A program made the translations under genes and the position numbers. The notes beneath the pieces are model-generated. The model was given only the letters and a program-made list of their open reading frames with translations, was not told where the DNA came from and did not search any database. 64,000 nt of DNA from Candidatus Limnocylindrales bacterium (lineage in GTDB: Bacteria; Moduliflexota; Moduliflexia; Moduliflexales; JAUQPW01), in contig DATMBG010000017.1 in the NCBI GenBank assembly GCA_035559535.1, positions 62,001 through 126,000 of the forward strand, written 5' to 3'. This document shows, one piece after another, positions 34,210 to 41,783 of the stretch (positions are counted from its first letter, which is position 1; each line of letters opens with the position of its first letter).

Positions 34210-35436
34210 ATGGAAAAGATATTTTTGGCCATTTTTATAGATCTTGAAAACATTCCCAGCAGACTCAATTTAGAAGTTTTGATGAATTCCCTTATTTTGA
34301 GTGAACAATCTAATTATAATTTTGTTTTTGCTTACAAGGCAGCTTACGGGGCATTAAATTCGATTTCGTCGGAGTTAAAGACTCAATTAAGAGATTACAA
34401 CTTTTCTATGCAGGAAAAACCGCATATCGGATCCAAAAAAAATAGGGCGGATTTATTTATCAGTATTGATGCCTTTGAAACCTTGTATGTCAACAATCCT
34501 GCATTGGATCGGTATATTTTTGTAACCAGCGACTCGGATTTTACCGTAATTATGGATAAACTCCGGAAATATGGAAAAGAAGTGTGGCTGGTATGTCGGA
34601 AAGATGATGAAGAGCGGCAGATCCTGGCGAAATCCTGTGATAAAATGCTCTTTTTAGAGGATTTTTATCAGAGTGATTCCGGTGGTTTTGATGAAAAAAC
34701 GAAACGGGAGTACCTCGAGGATAATGATAGAAAAGCCCGGGAGTTATTTAAAGAGGTTCTGACCAGTATTGATTTAGAGAGACTCCCCTATAATATTTCG
34801 GTTATTAACGATAGGATGAAGCAGTTGGATAAGAGTTTCGATATCAGGTATACCAGTTATAAAAGATTTGGAGAGCTGGCCAGGTATTTTGAGAAAAAGG
34901 GTATTATCAAGGTAGATGATCAAAAATTAGGATTTCCCACTCTTATCGATATCGATTTATCTAAAATAGAACAGGAAGGTTTACCTGCCCAACATAAGAG
35001 GGATTATAGCTATAAGGATGTATTTAGAAACAGGAACATCATTATAGGGAATAACACGAGATATCAAATCATTAAAAATATGATCGAGAAAATAGATGGC
35101 AAAGTTACCCCATCAGATTTAGCAGATCTTGCTGAAATTCCTAATAGACTGTTTAAATCCTATATTAAGATAATCTTTAATTTACCCTTTATAAGGGTTT
35201 CAGATTCTAATACCTTTTCAAGTCCTATAGAGTTGGATGTGGAATTGTATAAAAAGTCAAATCTTGAAGATGAGATTAACAAATATTTAATAAGAAAATT
35301 GCAAAGTATCCTGGATACAAAGGCTATTGATACCAAAGAATTATCCAAGTGTCTGTATGGGGATGTAGAGCATGAAAGTTATCTCAATAATCTGATCATG
35401 ACCATGGAAACCCGAGACGCGAAGATCGAAACTTAG
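34210..35436 (+). CDS. NYN-domain (PIN-like) nuclease with LOTUS/OST-HTH domain
   Basis: 408 residues. Residues 1-155 are a NYN/LabA domain with the acidic metal site visible: Asp11 and Asn14 in FIDLENIP, Asp81 and Asp87 in NRADLFISIDAF, Asp108 and Asp110 in VTSDSDF. Residues about 185-250 look like an OST-HTH/LOTUS RNA-binding helical domain (NISVINDRMKQLDKSFDIRY, RFGELARYFEKKGIIKVDD). The C-terminal part has a further winged-helix-like region. NYN proteins cleave RNA; LOTUS domains bind RNA. The gene is clearly more AT-rich and Lys/Ile/Asn-rich than its neighbours and has its own strong promoter, so recent transfer is possible. A GAGG ribosome site precedes the ATG. Confidence 0.85.
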   Translation: MEKIFLAIFIDLENIPSRLNLEVLMNSLILSEQSNYNFVFAYKAAYGALNSISSELKTQLRDYNFSMQEKPHIGSKKNRADLFISIDAFETLYVNNPALDRYIFVTSDSDFTVIMDKLRKYGKEVWLVCRKDDEERQILAKSCDKMLFLEDFYQSDSGGFDEKTKREYLEDNDRKARELFKEVLTSIDLERLPYNISVINDRMKQLDKSFDIRYTSYKRFGELARYFEKKGIIKVDDQKLGFPTLIDIDLSKIEQEGLPAQHKRDYSYKDVFRNRNIIIGNNTRYQIIKNMIEKIDGKVTPSDLADLAEIPNRLFKSYIKIIFNLPFIRVSDSNTFSSPIELDVELYKKSNLEDEINKYLIRKLQSILDTKAIDTKELSKCLYGDVEHESYLNNLIMTMETRDAKIET

Positions 35437-35480
35437 GAAAAGGGTTAGCAGTTTTTAATCTCTAGTTTCCGGCCTTTTCT

Positions 35481-36656
35481 CTAGTTTTCTTCCTTTGCAA
35501 CCGGTAGTGAAAAGGTAAAGGTAGAGCCTTTCTCGTAAACGGAATCTACCCAGATATGACCCCCATGGAGTTCCACGATTTTTTTGGCAATGGCTAACCC
35601 GAGTCCCGTGCTGGTCTCACCCTGGGTCGGTTTGGTGGTGGTTCTTCCGAACTTTGTAAATAAAGTACCTAGTTCTTCGGCTCGAATCCCCTGCCCCTGG
35701 TCCTGAATACTCACTTCAATTTGGCTATCTCGATGGATAGCTTTGATTTTAATAGAACTCTCGGGATAAGAGAACTTGATGGCATTACTGATCAGATTAT
35801 CTAGAACTTCATGAATTCGTCGGGGATCCACATACACCGGGGGAAGATTCTCTGGAATTTCTGATAGGAGTTGAATTCCCTTGTTGGTGGCCAGGTATTG
35901 ATTCTTCTCCAGGTTCTCCTTCAGGAGAGAATCTAACTGTATTTTTATCCTTGTCAGCTTCAATTTTCCAGATTCAATGGCATGGATATCCAACAGGTCT
36001 TTGATGAGTTCTAAGGCCTGATAGCAAGAATCATAGATAATATCAAGATACCTCATCTCTCGCTGGCTGGCTCTCCCTGTCAGGGACTTTCGAAGAAGAT
36101 CTGCAAAATTTATGATAACCGTTAAGGAGTTACGCAAATCGTGGGCTACCATACCCAGGAGTTCATCTTTTCTTTCATTGGCCTGTTTGAGTTCCCGGGT
36201 TCTTTCTTCAACTTTTTGATCTAATTCCTTGTTAATCCGGATGAGATCTTCAATCAATTTTTTGTTTTGCCGGCTGAGTTCATAGGCTTCCAGGGCGCGT
36301 TTAAGCGTAATTCGCAATTCGTTCTCATCCCAGGGTTTGGTGATATATCGATAAACCCGGCCTGTGTTAATGGCATCGATCAAAGCCTCAATGTCGGTAA
36401 ATCCCGTAAGGATCATCCGGATGGTGTCGGGGAACTCCGGAATGGTCTTTTCAAGGAACTGGACCCCGGTCATATGGGGCATCCTCTGATCGGTGATAAT
36501 TAAGGCAATATCTTTTTCTTTCCGTAAAATGTTCAGCCCTTCGTCTCCGGATAAAGCAGTAAAAACTTCGTACTCTTTCCGAAAAGTCTCCTTAAAGGTT
36601 GTCAGATTGTGCAACTCATCGTCCACGTAAAGGATTTTATACTTTTTTTCTCCCAT
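35481..36656 (-). CDS. response regulator receiver-histidine kinase hybrid
   Basis: 391 residues. The N-terminal receiver domain has ILYVDDE (Asp12, Asp13) and phospho-acceptor Asp56 in ITDQRMPHMTG. A coiled coil (about 125-160) leads to a HisKA domain with His171 in GMVAHDLRNSLTVI. The HATPase domain has NLISNAIKFSYP, DQGQGIRAEEL and TGLGLAIAKKIVELHGGHI. There is no membrane segment, so it is cytoplasmic. The REC-HK order suits a kinase that is controlled by phosphorylation of its own receiver. It is 83 bp downstream of a membrane sensor kinase, so the pair may form a phosphorelay. No DNA-binding output regulator is adjacent. Confidence 0.92.
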   Translation of the reverse strand: MGEKKYKILYVDDELHNLTTFKETFRKEYEVFTALSGDEGLNILRKEKDIALIITDQRMPHMTGVQFLEKTIPEFPDTIRMILTGFTDIEALIDAINTGRVYRYITKPWDENELRITLKRALEAYELSRQNKKLIEDLIRINKELDQKVEERTRELKQANERKDELLGMVAHDLRNSLTVIINFADLLRKSLTGRASQREMRYLDIIYDSCYQALELIKDLLDIHAIESGKLKLTRIKIQLDSLLKENLEKNQYLATNKGIQLLSEIPENLPPVYVDPRRIHEVLDNLISNAIKFSYPESSIKIKAIHRDSQIEVSIQDQGQGIRAEELGTLFTKFGRTTTKPTQGETSTGLGLAIAKKIVELHGGHIWVDSVYEKGSTFTFSLPVAKEEN

Positions 36657-36739
36657 GCCAAAAACGAGAGGGCGAAAGAGAGAATGAAGAAATAGGAGGA
36701 AAGTAAGTACTTTCCTATTCCCCCATCCTTACCCGCGAC

Positions 36740-38848
36740 CTAACGGCTTTGTTTAATCGGTAAGGTGATAATAAATTCCGATCCCACCCCTACCTCACTC
36801 TGAACTTCTATTTTACCGTGATGTTTTTGGATAATCCCATAACTGATGGAAAGCCCTAAACCGGTTCCTTCCCCCACCTGTTTGGTGGTAAAAAACGGAT
36901 CAAATATTTTCCCCAGGATTTCCTGGGGGATTCCAGATCCAGAATCTTTAATACTGATTTTAACCTTATCCTCTACACGCCAGGTTTTTATACGAACCTG
37001 ACCGGTATTTTTAATAGCCTGAGAAGCGTTCACCAGAAGATTCATGAAGACTTGATTAATCTGCCCTGCATAGCACTCTACCGGAGGAATATCTCCGTAT
37101 TCCCGAATGACTTCAATTCGATTTTTATAAGGGTTGGAGAGTAGATTGAGGGTACTCTCTAAACCCTCATGTAAATTAACTTCCTTAAGTTCTGCCTCGT
37201 CGGGACGGGAAAAACTTCGTAAATCCCTGACAATTCGTACCGTTCTCTGAACCCCTTCTCGAATGCTTTCCAGCATATTATAAATGCCGTTTATGGCGTC
37301 TTCATATTCGATTTCTTTTTTGAAGGCCTCCACGTCTCGAACAAAGTTCTCTAGTTGATCCGGCTTTATAGAGGAAAGTTCAGAGTATTTACGAACCAGA
37401 CTGATGAGATCATCGATATTTCGGCGTAGGGGTGTTAATCCCGATGAGATAAAATTAACCGGGTTATTGATCTCATGGGCTACCCCGGCAACCAGTTGTC
37501 CCAGGGAAGCCAGTTTCTCAGACTGGACTAATTGAAGTTGAGCATTTTGGAGATCTTGATGGGCCTTTTTTAATTCCTCATAGGCTTTTTTCAACTCTTC
37601 TTCAGCCCTTGCTTTTTCAGTGTTGTCCTGAATCAAGCACAATAAGGTCTTCACCTGGCCATCTTCTCCCAGGATAGGAGTTAAAACTACGTTGAGCAAA
37701 ACTTCCTTACCGGTAAGATAAGAGGTATAGGGAATATTGAATCCCTTAAAGGGAATCCCTTTCTCTAAGGCATCCTTAAAAACATGAAGTAGTCCGGTAT
37801 CTCTAATGGTCGGTATTTCAACGACTTTCATACCCACAGCGGTTTCTGAGCCTTTAAAACCCATAATTTCAGCCCATGCCGGATTCTGACTCGTTACAAT
37901 TCCCTGATCGTTCACGGTGGAAATTCCAATGGGTGCATTCCGTATAATACTTTCGTTGAATCGGTATAATTCCTCCAACTCTCGGGTTCTTTCGGCGACT
38001 TTCTGCTCCAGGGTTCGGCTGTATTCTTCCAGTTGTTCGTAGGACTGTCTTAACCGGGAAGTCATTTGATTAAAAGCTTCGGCTAATTCACCGATTTCAT
38101 CTCTGGATTTTATGTCAACCTTCTGGGTCAGATCTCCCCCGGAAATAAGATGGACACTATGAACCAGCTTCTGAATCGGAGTGGTAATCCGCTTACTAAT
38201 TAAGCTTAAAATGATACTTCCCATAATCAAGAAAATACCGGTAATAATCCCCGCGGTTTTCCATGTGGCTTCCAGTTTATGGGAAAGACGTTCCTTAACT
38301 TCTTTGATTTGAGAATAAGAGGTTTCCAGATCAAAACCTATCCGAAGGGTTCCGAGTCGTTCCCCTTCACTTTGGATAGGAACACTCACCTCCATGATAT
38401 CCTGACCCTGTCTTTGATATTCGTAAATGGTCACATCTTTTATCTGAGAGGCTTCTATATCGACGGGCTCATTGAGAATTTGATTGACCTGATTTACATC
38501 GGTATGAACTAAAACCTGTCGGGAGTTGTCCATGATCAGGATAAACGAAATTCCAGGACTTCCTTCGGCAGCAGCACGAATGAGATCCGATAAAAAGGTC
38601 AGGTCAAACCCTGCAATGGCATTCTCAGAGGCCAGAGCCAGCGTTCTGGCAAGAGCTATACCCCGCCTTTGCAAGTTACCTTTGATAATCCGGACTCTGC
38701 TCTCCATTTCCTCCTGTAAGTTGTTCTCTTGATTTTTGATATAAATATAGCTGAGTAGAGGAATTAAAGTCAGAAATAGAGGTAGTACGGTAAGGATAAG
38801 CTTGGTTTGAATGGGAAATCGATTTGGCAATACCCGGAAGTATTTCAT
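36740..38848 (-). CDS. membrane sensor histidine kinase (sensor-HAMP-PAS-HisKA-HATPase)
   Basis: 702 residues. Membrane helix 1 is at about 17-36 ([20 protein letters not shown]), then a periplasmic Cache-like sensor domain and membrane helix 2 at about 200-220 ([19 protein letters not shown]). A HAMP domain follows ([20 protein letters not shown]), then coiled coil, a PAS domain (about 295-420, [14 protein letters not shown]), a second coiled coil and the H-box [18 protein letters not shown] with His near 456. The ATPase has [15 protein letters not shown] and [20 protein letters not shown]. It senses an unknown extracytoplasmic signal and probably passes phosphate to the REC-HK protein encoded just downstream. 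Confidence 0.92.
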   Translation of the reverse strand: MKYFRVLPNRFPIQTKLILTVLPLFLTLIPLLSYIYIKNQENNLQEEMESRVRIIKGNLQRRGIALARTLALASENAIAGFDLTFLSDLIRAAAEGSPGISFILIMDNSRQVLVHTDVNQVNQILNEPVDIEASQIKDVTIYEYQRQGQDIMEVSVPIQSEGERLGTLRIGFDLETSYSQIKEVKERLSHKLEATWKTAGIITGIFLIMGSIILSLISKRITTPIQKLVHSVHLISGGDLTQKVDIKSRDEIGELAEAFNQMTSRLRQSYEQLEEYSRTLEQKVAERTRELEELYRFNESIIRNAPIGISTVNDQGIVTSQNPAWAEIMGFKGSETAVGMKVVEIPTIRDTGLLHVFKDALEKGIPFKGFNIPYTSYLTGKEVLLNVVLTPILGEDGQVKTLLCLIQDNTEKARAEEELKKAYEELKKAHQDLQNAQLQLVQSEKLASLGQLVAGVAHEINNPVNFISSGLTPLRRNIDDLISLVRKYSELSSIKPDQLENFVRDVEAFKKEIEYEDAINGIYNMLESIREGVQRTVRIVRDLRSFSRPDEAELKEVNLHEGLESTLNLLSNPYKNRIEVIREYGDIPPVECYAGQINQVFMNLLVNASQAIKNTGQVRIKTWRVEDKVKISIKDSGSGIPQEILGKIFDPFFTTKQVGEGTGLGLSISYGIIQKHHGKIEVQSEVGVGSEFIITLPIKQSR

Positions 38849-39284
38849 GATCTGAACCCCTTTATACGCTGAACTCCCGTCAAAATTGACTCCTTATTAA
38901 GGTAGAAACATCATCCTATATTTTATTATCTCCGTCAACAAATTATTTAGAAATGTCTCCTCCGTGTTGGTTGGTAGCTGTAACCTTTTCCTAACCTCCT
39001 TAGGGCTTTCAAGGGAATGAATCGTTGATAGGTCCCGGGCAAAATATCCTTTCCCCTACCCCTTTCCCTGAAAATATGCCCTCCTGACCCACCTCAAAGG
39101 AGGATTTTAGTAGGGAACGATTCCCCCTAGGTTCCCTCTTGAGGGGAGCAGGAGGTACTTCTTCTTTCACTTACCAGGGGATACAGATTCTTTTAGAAAA
39201 AGTTAAAAGTTAATCGGAAAATGGGAAGAAAAATGAAATGAAGAAAGAAAAAGAGATTGCTTGAAGCCTTCTCTCTACGGGTGT
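38849..39284. other. 430-bp spacer without recognised gene
   Basis: C/T-rich sequence with short imperfect palindromes (for example CCCTCTTGAGGGG near 39141-39153). No RNA, promoter or reading frame that I would defend. Confidence 0.5.
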
Positions 39285-39755
39285 TTAATACACAAGAAAG
39301 TCTTGTTTTTCGGTTGTATGGGTTTCTCTTTCCTTGTCTTGGCAATCTGAACAAAGGCCATAGAGTTCGTGCTTGTGGGTCTGAATGATAAAACCATGTT
39401 GCCTGGCAATCTGTTCCTGAAGCTTTTCAATAGCCTCGTTTTCGAATTCAACAATCTTACGGCATTTGGTACATATGAGGTGATCGTGGTGGGCCTGGAC
39501 AAGCTCGTAACGCGTCTGTCCATCACCAAATTGCCTTTGTTGAACCAGACCGCATTCACATAACAGATTCAAGGTTCGATAGACAGTGGCAAGTCCGATC
39601 ATGGGATTTTGCTTACAGACAATTTGGTAAAGCTCTTCTGCGGTTACGTGACCCTTTACAGACAGGAAGGCTTCTAGAATAAGCTCACGCTGTTCCGTAA
39701 GCTTTAACTTGTTTTGACTGATATATTCTCGAAGGACTTGTTTTTCTCTACTCAT
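39285..39755 (-). CDS. fur: Fur-family metal-responsive repressor
   Basis: 156 residues. The N-terminal winged helix has KLTEQRELILEAF and the recognition helix PMIGLATVYRTLNLL. The metal sites are clear: His89, His90, Asp91 and His92 in AHHDHLICTKC, with paired cysteines Cys95/Cys98 and Cys135/Cys138 (LYGLCSDCQD). The HHDHLIC form and two CxxC pairs are as in Fur and PerR; I cannot separate iron, zinc or peroxide sensing. The C-terminal 20 residues extend beyond the second CxxC. It stands alone, with AT-rich DNA upstream (39760-39790), and no Fur-box consensus that I can defend nearby. Confidence 0.9.
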   Translation of the reverse strand: MSREKQVLREYISQNKLKLTEQRELILEAFLSVKGHVTAEELYQIVCKQNPMIGLATVYRTLNLLCECGLVQQRQFGDGQTRYELVQAHHDHLICTKCRKIVEFENEAIEKLQEQIARQHGFIIQTHKHELYGLCSDCQDKERETHTTEKQDFLVY

Positions 39756-40168
39756 AATCTGATATAATTAATTTAACTCAATTTTTGATTAGGAACAACC
39801 CTTCTTTTTATAGGAAACCTTAAGCCAACCGGGGTTAGTTTAAAACCTATGGAGGGGGAATCGCTTTACCGTTTTTAATGAATAAAAAGGTATCCAAATC
39901 TGAAATTGACTATGGATGAATAAAGGCGGAGGGACCCAAGGGGAAAATTTTAAGCGTTCAAGTGGGAAATTAAGGCAAATTCCCTCGAATTGAGAGGTTC
40001 GACTTTACAGGATATTCTCTTCGAGAAAAAAGGCTGAAGGCACTTTAAGCGCCTGCCTTAAAACAACGGGTACTTCCTGTTTACAGTTCATGGTGAAACT
40101 TTCCTCCTTCTATAGACCACGAAACAGGTTTTTAGACTCGGAAAAAATAAGCCTGGAGATTCCTCTTT
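39756..40168. other. 410-bp spacer without recognised gene
   Basis: AT-rich at the fur end (39760-39790). The remainder is mixed sequence with no recognisable element; a second minus-strand frame (40110-40340) overlaps the VOC fragment but resembles nothing. Confidence 0.5.
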
Positions 40169-40387
40169 TTAGCAGATCCGGCATCTCCATGCCTTGAAGG
40201 TTTCTGGATTCCTCTTTTCGGTCCTCTTTCGCCCTTCTTTCCGAATCTGTAAGAGGGTATATCCATCCGATAGCAGGGCCGTAGAATCTTCTATGTTGAC
40301 CGGATTGAAACCCATTTGGGTTATATAAAAGTTTATCCAATAATTTAAATCCTTCACGTAAAGTTCCACACGATGATTATTAGCCAT
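40169..40387 (-). pseudogene. truncated VOC/glyoxalase-fold fragment
   Basis: From the ATG at 40387 about 72 residues are readable. The first 45 (HRVELYVKDLNYWINFYITQ, then MGFNPVNIEDSTALLSDGYT) match the opening beta-alpha-beta module of the vicinal oxygen chelate superfamily. A VOC domain needs about 120 residues and the second module is missing. The tail (KEGRKRTEKRNPETFKAW) does not fit. It could be a broken gene, or a half-domain that dimerises. A longer start at 40408 is also open. Confidence 0.5.
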
Positions 40388-40565
40388 AGGTTGTTTATTC
40401 AAACCCATCCTGGGTCTTCTTCTGACGATATTGGTTTAAGAGAAGCAGAAAACATCCACTTACCAATTGGTAAGGGTTAAATAACGTTTCTTCTGAGAAT
40501 ATCCTCAGGGCTTTCTTAAGGGCTGAGTTTTTGCCTATAAGAACTCCATCCCTCATGGGGTTCAA

Positions 40566-40817
40566 TTATTTAGAGCCCTCTGGGACGGTTGTAATTGCCT
40601 TCGGAACCGGCAGTTCTTTTCCTGTAACTGCCTCTGGAGAAATCTTAGGTTTAGATTTCAAGAAGCTTTCCATTTCCCGCTGAACATATTTACCCGTCAC
40701 CAACCCAGAGTCCGCCACACTGTTCTGCCTAAAAGCTGGAGCCCGGATCAAAATCATACTTCCAACTATAGCCATGGCAATTAGACAAATATTTATCAAA
40801 ATATCTTTCATTTTCAT
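40566..40817 (-). CDS. small exported or anchored protein with one SFLKxKP motif
   Basis: 83 residues. An N-terminal hydrophobic segment (ILINICLIAMAIVGSMILI) is a signal peptide or anchor. The rest is short and Lys/Pro/Val-rich and contains VQREMESFLKSKPKISPE and KELPVPKAITTVP. These align with the second repeat of the protein encoded just upstream (VPEMGSFLKPKPVTPPE, KEFSLPQVIYQVP). The two are therefore paralogous. A GGAGAAA ribosome site lies about five bases before the start. It lies 153 bp downstream of the longer paralogue and is probably in the same sigma-54-driven unit. I recognise no known family. Confidence 0.7.
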   Translation of the reverse strand: MKMKDILINICLIAMAIVGSMILIRAPAFRQNSVADSGLVTGKYVQREMESFLKSKPKISPEAVTGKELPVPKAITTVPEGSK

Positions 40818-40970
40818 AAGCTTTCTCCTGACCGGTGAAAGTCGGAAAGAGGGCGGGGATCTCCTGAATTTCTTTTTAAAATTTCCCTCTTTTCGATCTC
40901 ACCTTTAGGATATAGGGTTTGGTAACGGTATGATATAGCCGTCGGTATAAGGACCTACTTCTTCGACTCT

Positions 40971-41417
40971 TTAACGGGTATTCAGCCAGGGCCATTTATC
41001 TGCCCCATCCTGAAAGTAAGTTGGACCCTTGGGGTTGTTTGGAACCTGATAGATCACTTGAGGCAGAGAAAATTCTTTGGTCTCTATGGTTTCGGGTGGA
41101 GTGACGGGTTTAGGTTTCAAGAAGCTTCCCATTTCCGGAACCTGTTCGCCTCCCTTTTCGCCTATTCCCAAGAACCGATCCCCTGTCATATTGGGATTTT
41201 CTCCCCTGGGGGATTGATAGATTGTACTCGGAGAAGGGGAAGGAGTTGTCGGCTTTGGTTTCAGGAAGCTTCCAAATTCCGTTACCACCTGTCCTCCCTT
41301 CTCCCCGACTCCCATAAACCGATCATCCTGTCCAAAAGCTAGGGAAGTGGTCAGGGTAATACCCACGGCCAGGAGGATTATCAGGATACTCTTTTGAAAT
41401 AAGAGATGTGTTTTCAT
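40971..41417 (-). CDS. exported protein with two 28-residue SFLKPKP repeats
   Basis: 148 residues from the ATG at 41417, which has AAGGAG at a good distance; a longer frame to 41450 lacks support. A signal peptide (QKSILIILLAVGITLTTSLAFG) is followed by repeat 1 (DRFMGVGEKGGQVVTEFGSF, then LKPKPTTP) and repeat 2 (DRFLGIGEKGGEQVPEMGSF, then LKPKPVTP). Each is followed by a Pro/Ser/Thr linker ending (T/V)IYQ(S/V)P. The C-terminus is KGPTYFQDGADKWPWLNTR. There are no cysteines and no lipobox. It has no family that I recognise. A consensus sigma-54 promoter lies about 115 bp upstream and its likely activator gene just beyond. Confidence 0.8.
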   Translation of the reverse strand: MKTHLLFQKSILIILLAVGITLTTSLAFGQDDRFMGVGEKGGQVVTEFGSFLKPKPTTPSPSPSTIYQSPRGENPNMTGDRFLGIGEKGGEQVPEMGSFLKPKPVTPPETIETKEFSLPQVIYQVPNNPKGPTYFQDGADKWPWLNTR

Positions 41418-41447
41418 GATGATCTCCTTTTGAAGAAGTAAAAGAAG

Positions 41448-41490
41448 CAAGTTTTTTTAAGACGACCCGGCGTTCTCCGGGTTTACTTGC
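41448..41490 (-). promoter_or_regulatory. structured 5' leader of the SFLKPKP operon
   Basis: Nested stems: outer GCAAGT/ACTTGC (41448-41453 with 41485-41490) and inner ACCCGG/CCGGGT (41465-41470 with 41477-41482), between the sigma-54 promoter and the ribosome site. No T-run follows on the transcribed strand, so it is not a terminator of that transcript. Confidence 0.5.
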
Positions 41491-41530
41491 CTCGGTTATA
41501 GATGCTATCGATTTGCTTACTTTTAATAAG

Positions 41531-41546
41531 AGCAATCCCCGTGCCA
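41531..41546 (-). promoter_or_regulatory. consensus sigma-54 (-24/-12) promoter
   Basis: Read on the minus strand, TGGCACGGGGATTGCT: GG at 41545-41544 and GC at 41533-41532, twelve bases apart start to start, matching TGGCACG-N4-TTGCW at every fixed base. Expected transcription start about 41520, giving a leader of about 100 bases to the ATG at 41417. Confidence 0.9.
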
Positions 41547-41620
41547 GGGCTGCAAAAAATCATCCTTTATAAGTATCTGTTTTTTAAAAGCTTATAAGAT
41601 CCCTGGAAAAATCCTTTTTC

Positions 41621-41645
41621 TTTTGTCTCTCTTTTAGAGACAAAA
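41621..41645. promoter_or_regulatory. perfect 10-bp palindrome, probable upstream activator site 1
   Basis: TTTTGTCTCT-CTTTT-AGAGACAAAA, centred about 113 bp upstream of the expected sigma-54 start site, the usual location for enhancer-binding activator sites. Confidence 0.7.
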
Positions 41646-41711
41646 ATTCAAAAGATTCTTTTAAGTATTTAAATTAAGCGAGCTTAAATAAGTAAAATTT
41701 TTTTACCATTA

Positions 41712-41728
41712 GTCTCTTTCTTAAAGAC
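41712..41728. promoter_or_regulatory. related palindrome, probable upstream activator site 2
   Basis: GTCTCT-TTCTT-AAAGAC repeats the core of site 1 (GTCTCT-N5-AGAGAC) with one half-site change. Its centre is 87 bp from that of site 1 and about 200 bp from the start site. Confidence 0.55.
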
Positions 41729-41783
41729 AGCGAAGAGAAAGGAAACAAGGGCGGGGAGAATCGAAAAAGGTATAAAATAAGGT

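Noticed and set aside
40110-40340. Second minus-strand frame as continuation of the VOC fragment by frameshift
   Set aside because: Its product does not resemble the second half of a VOC domain, so a frameshift repair is not supported.
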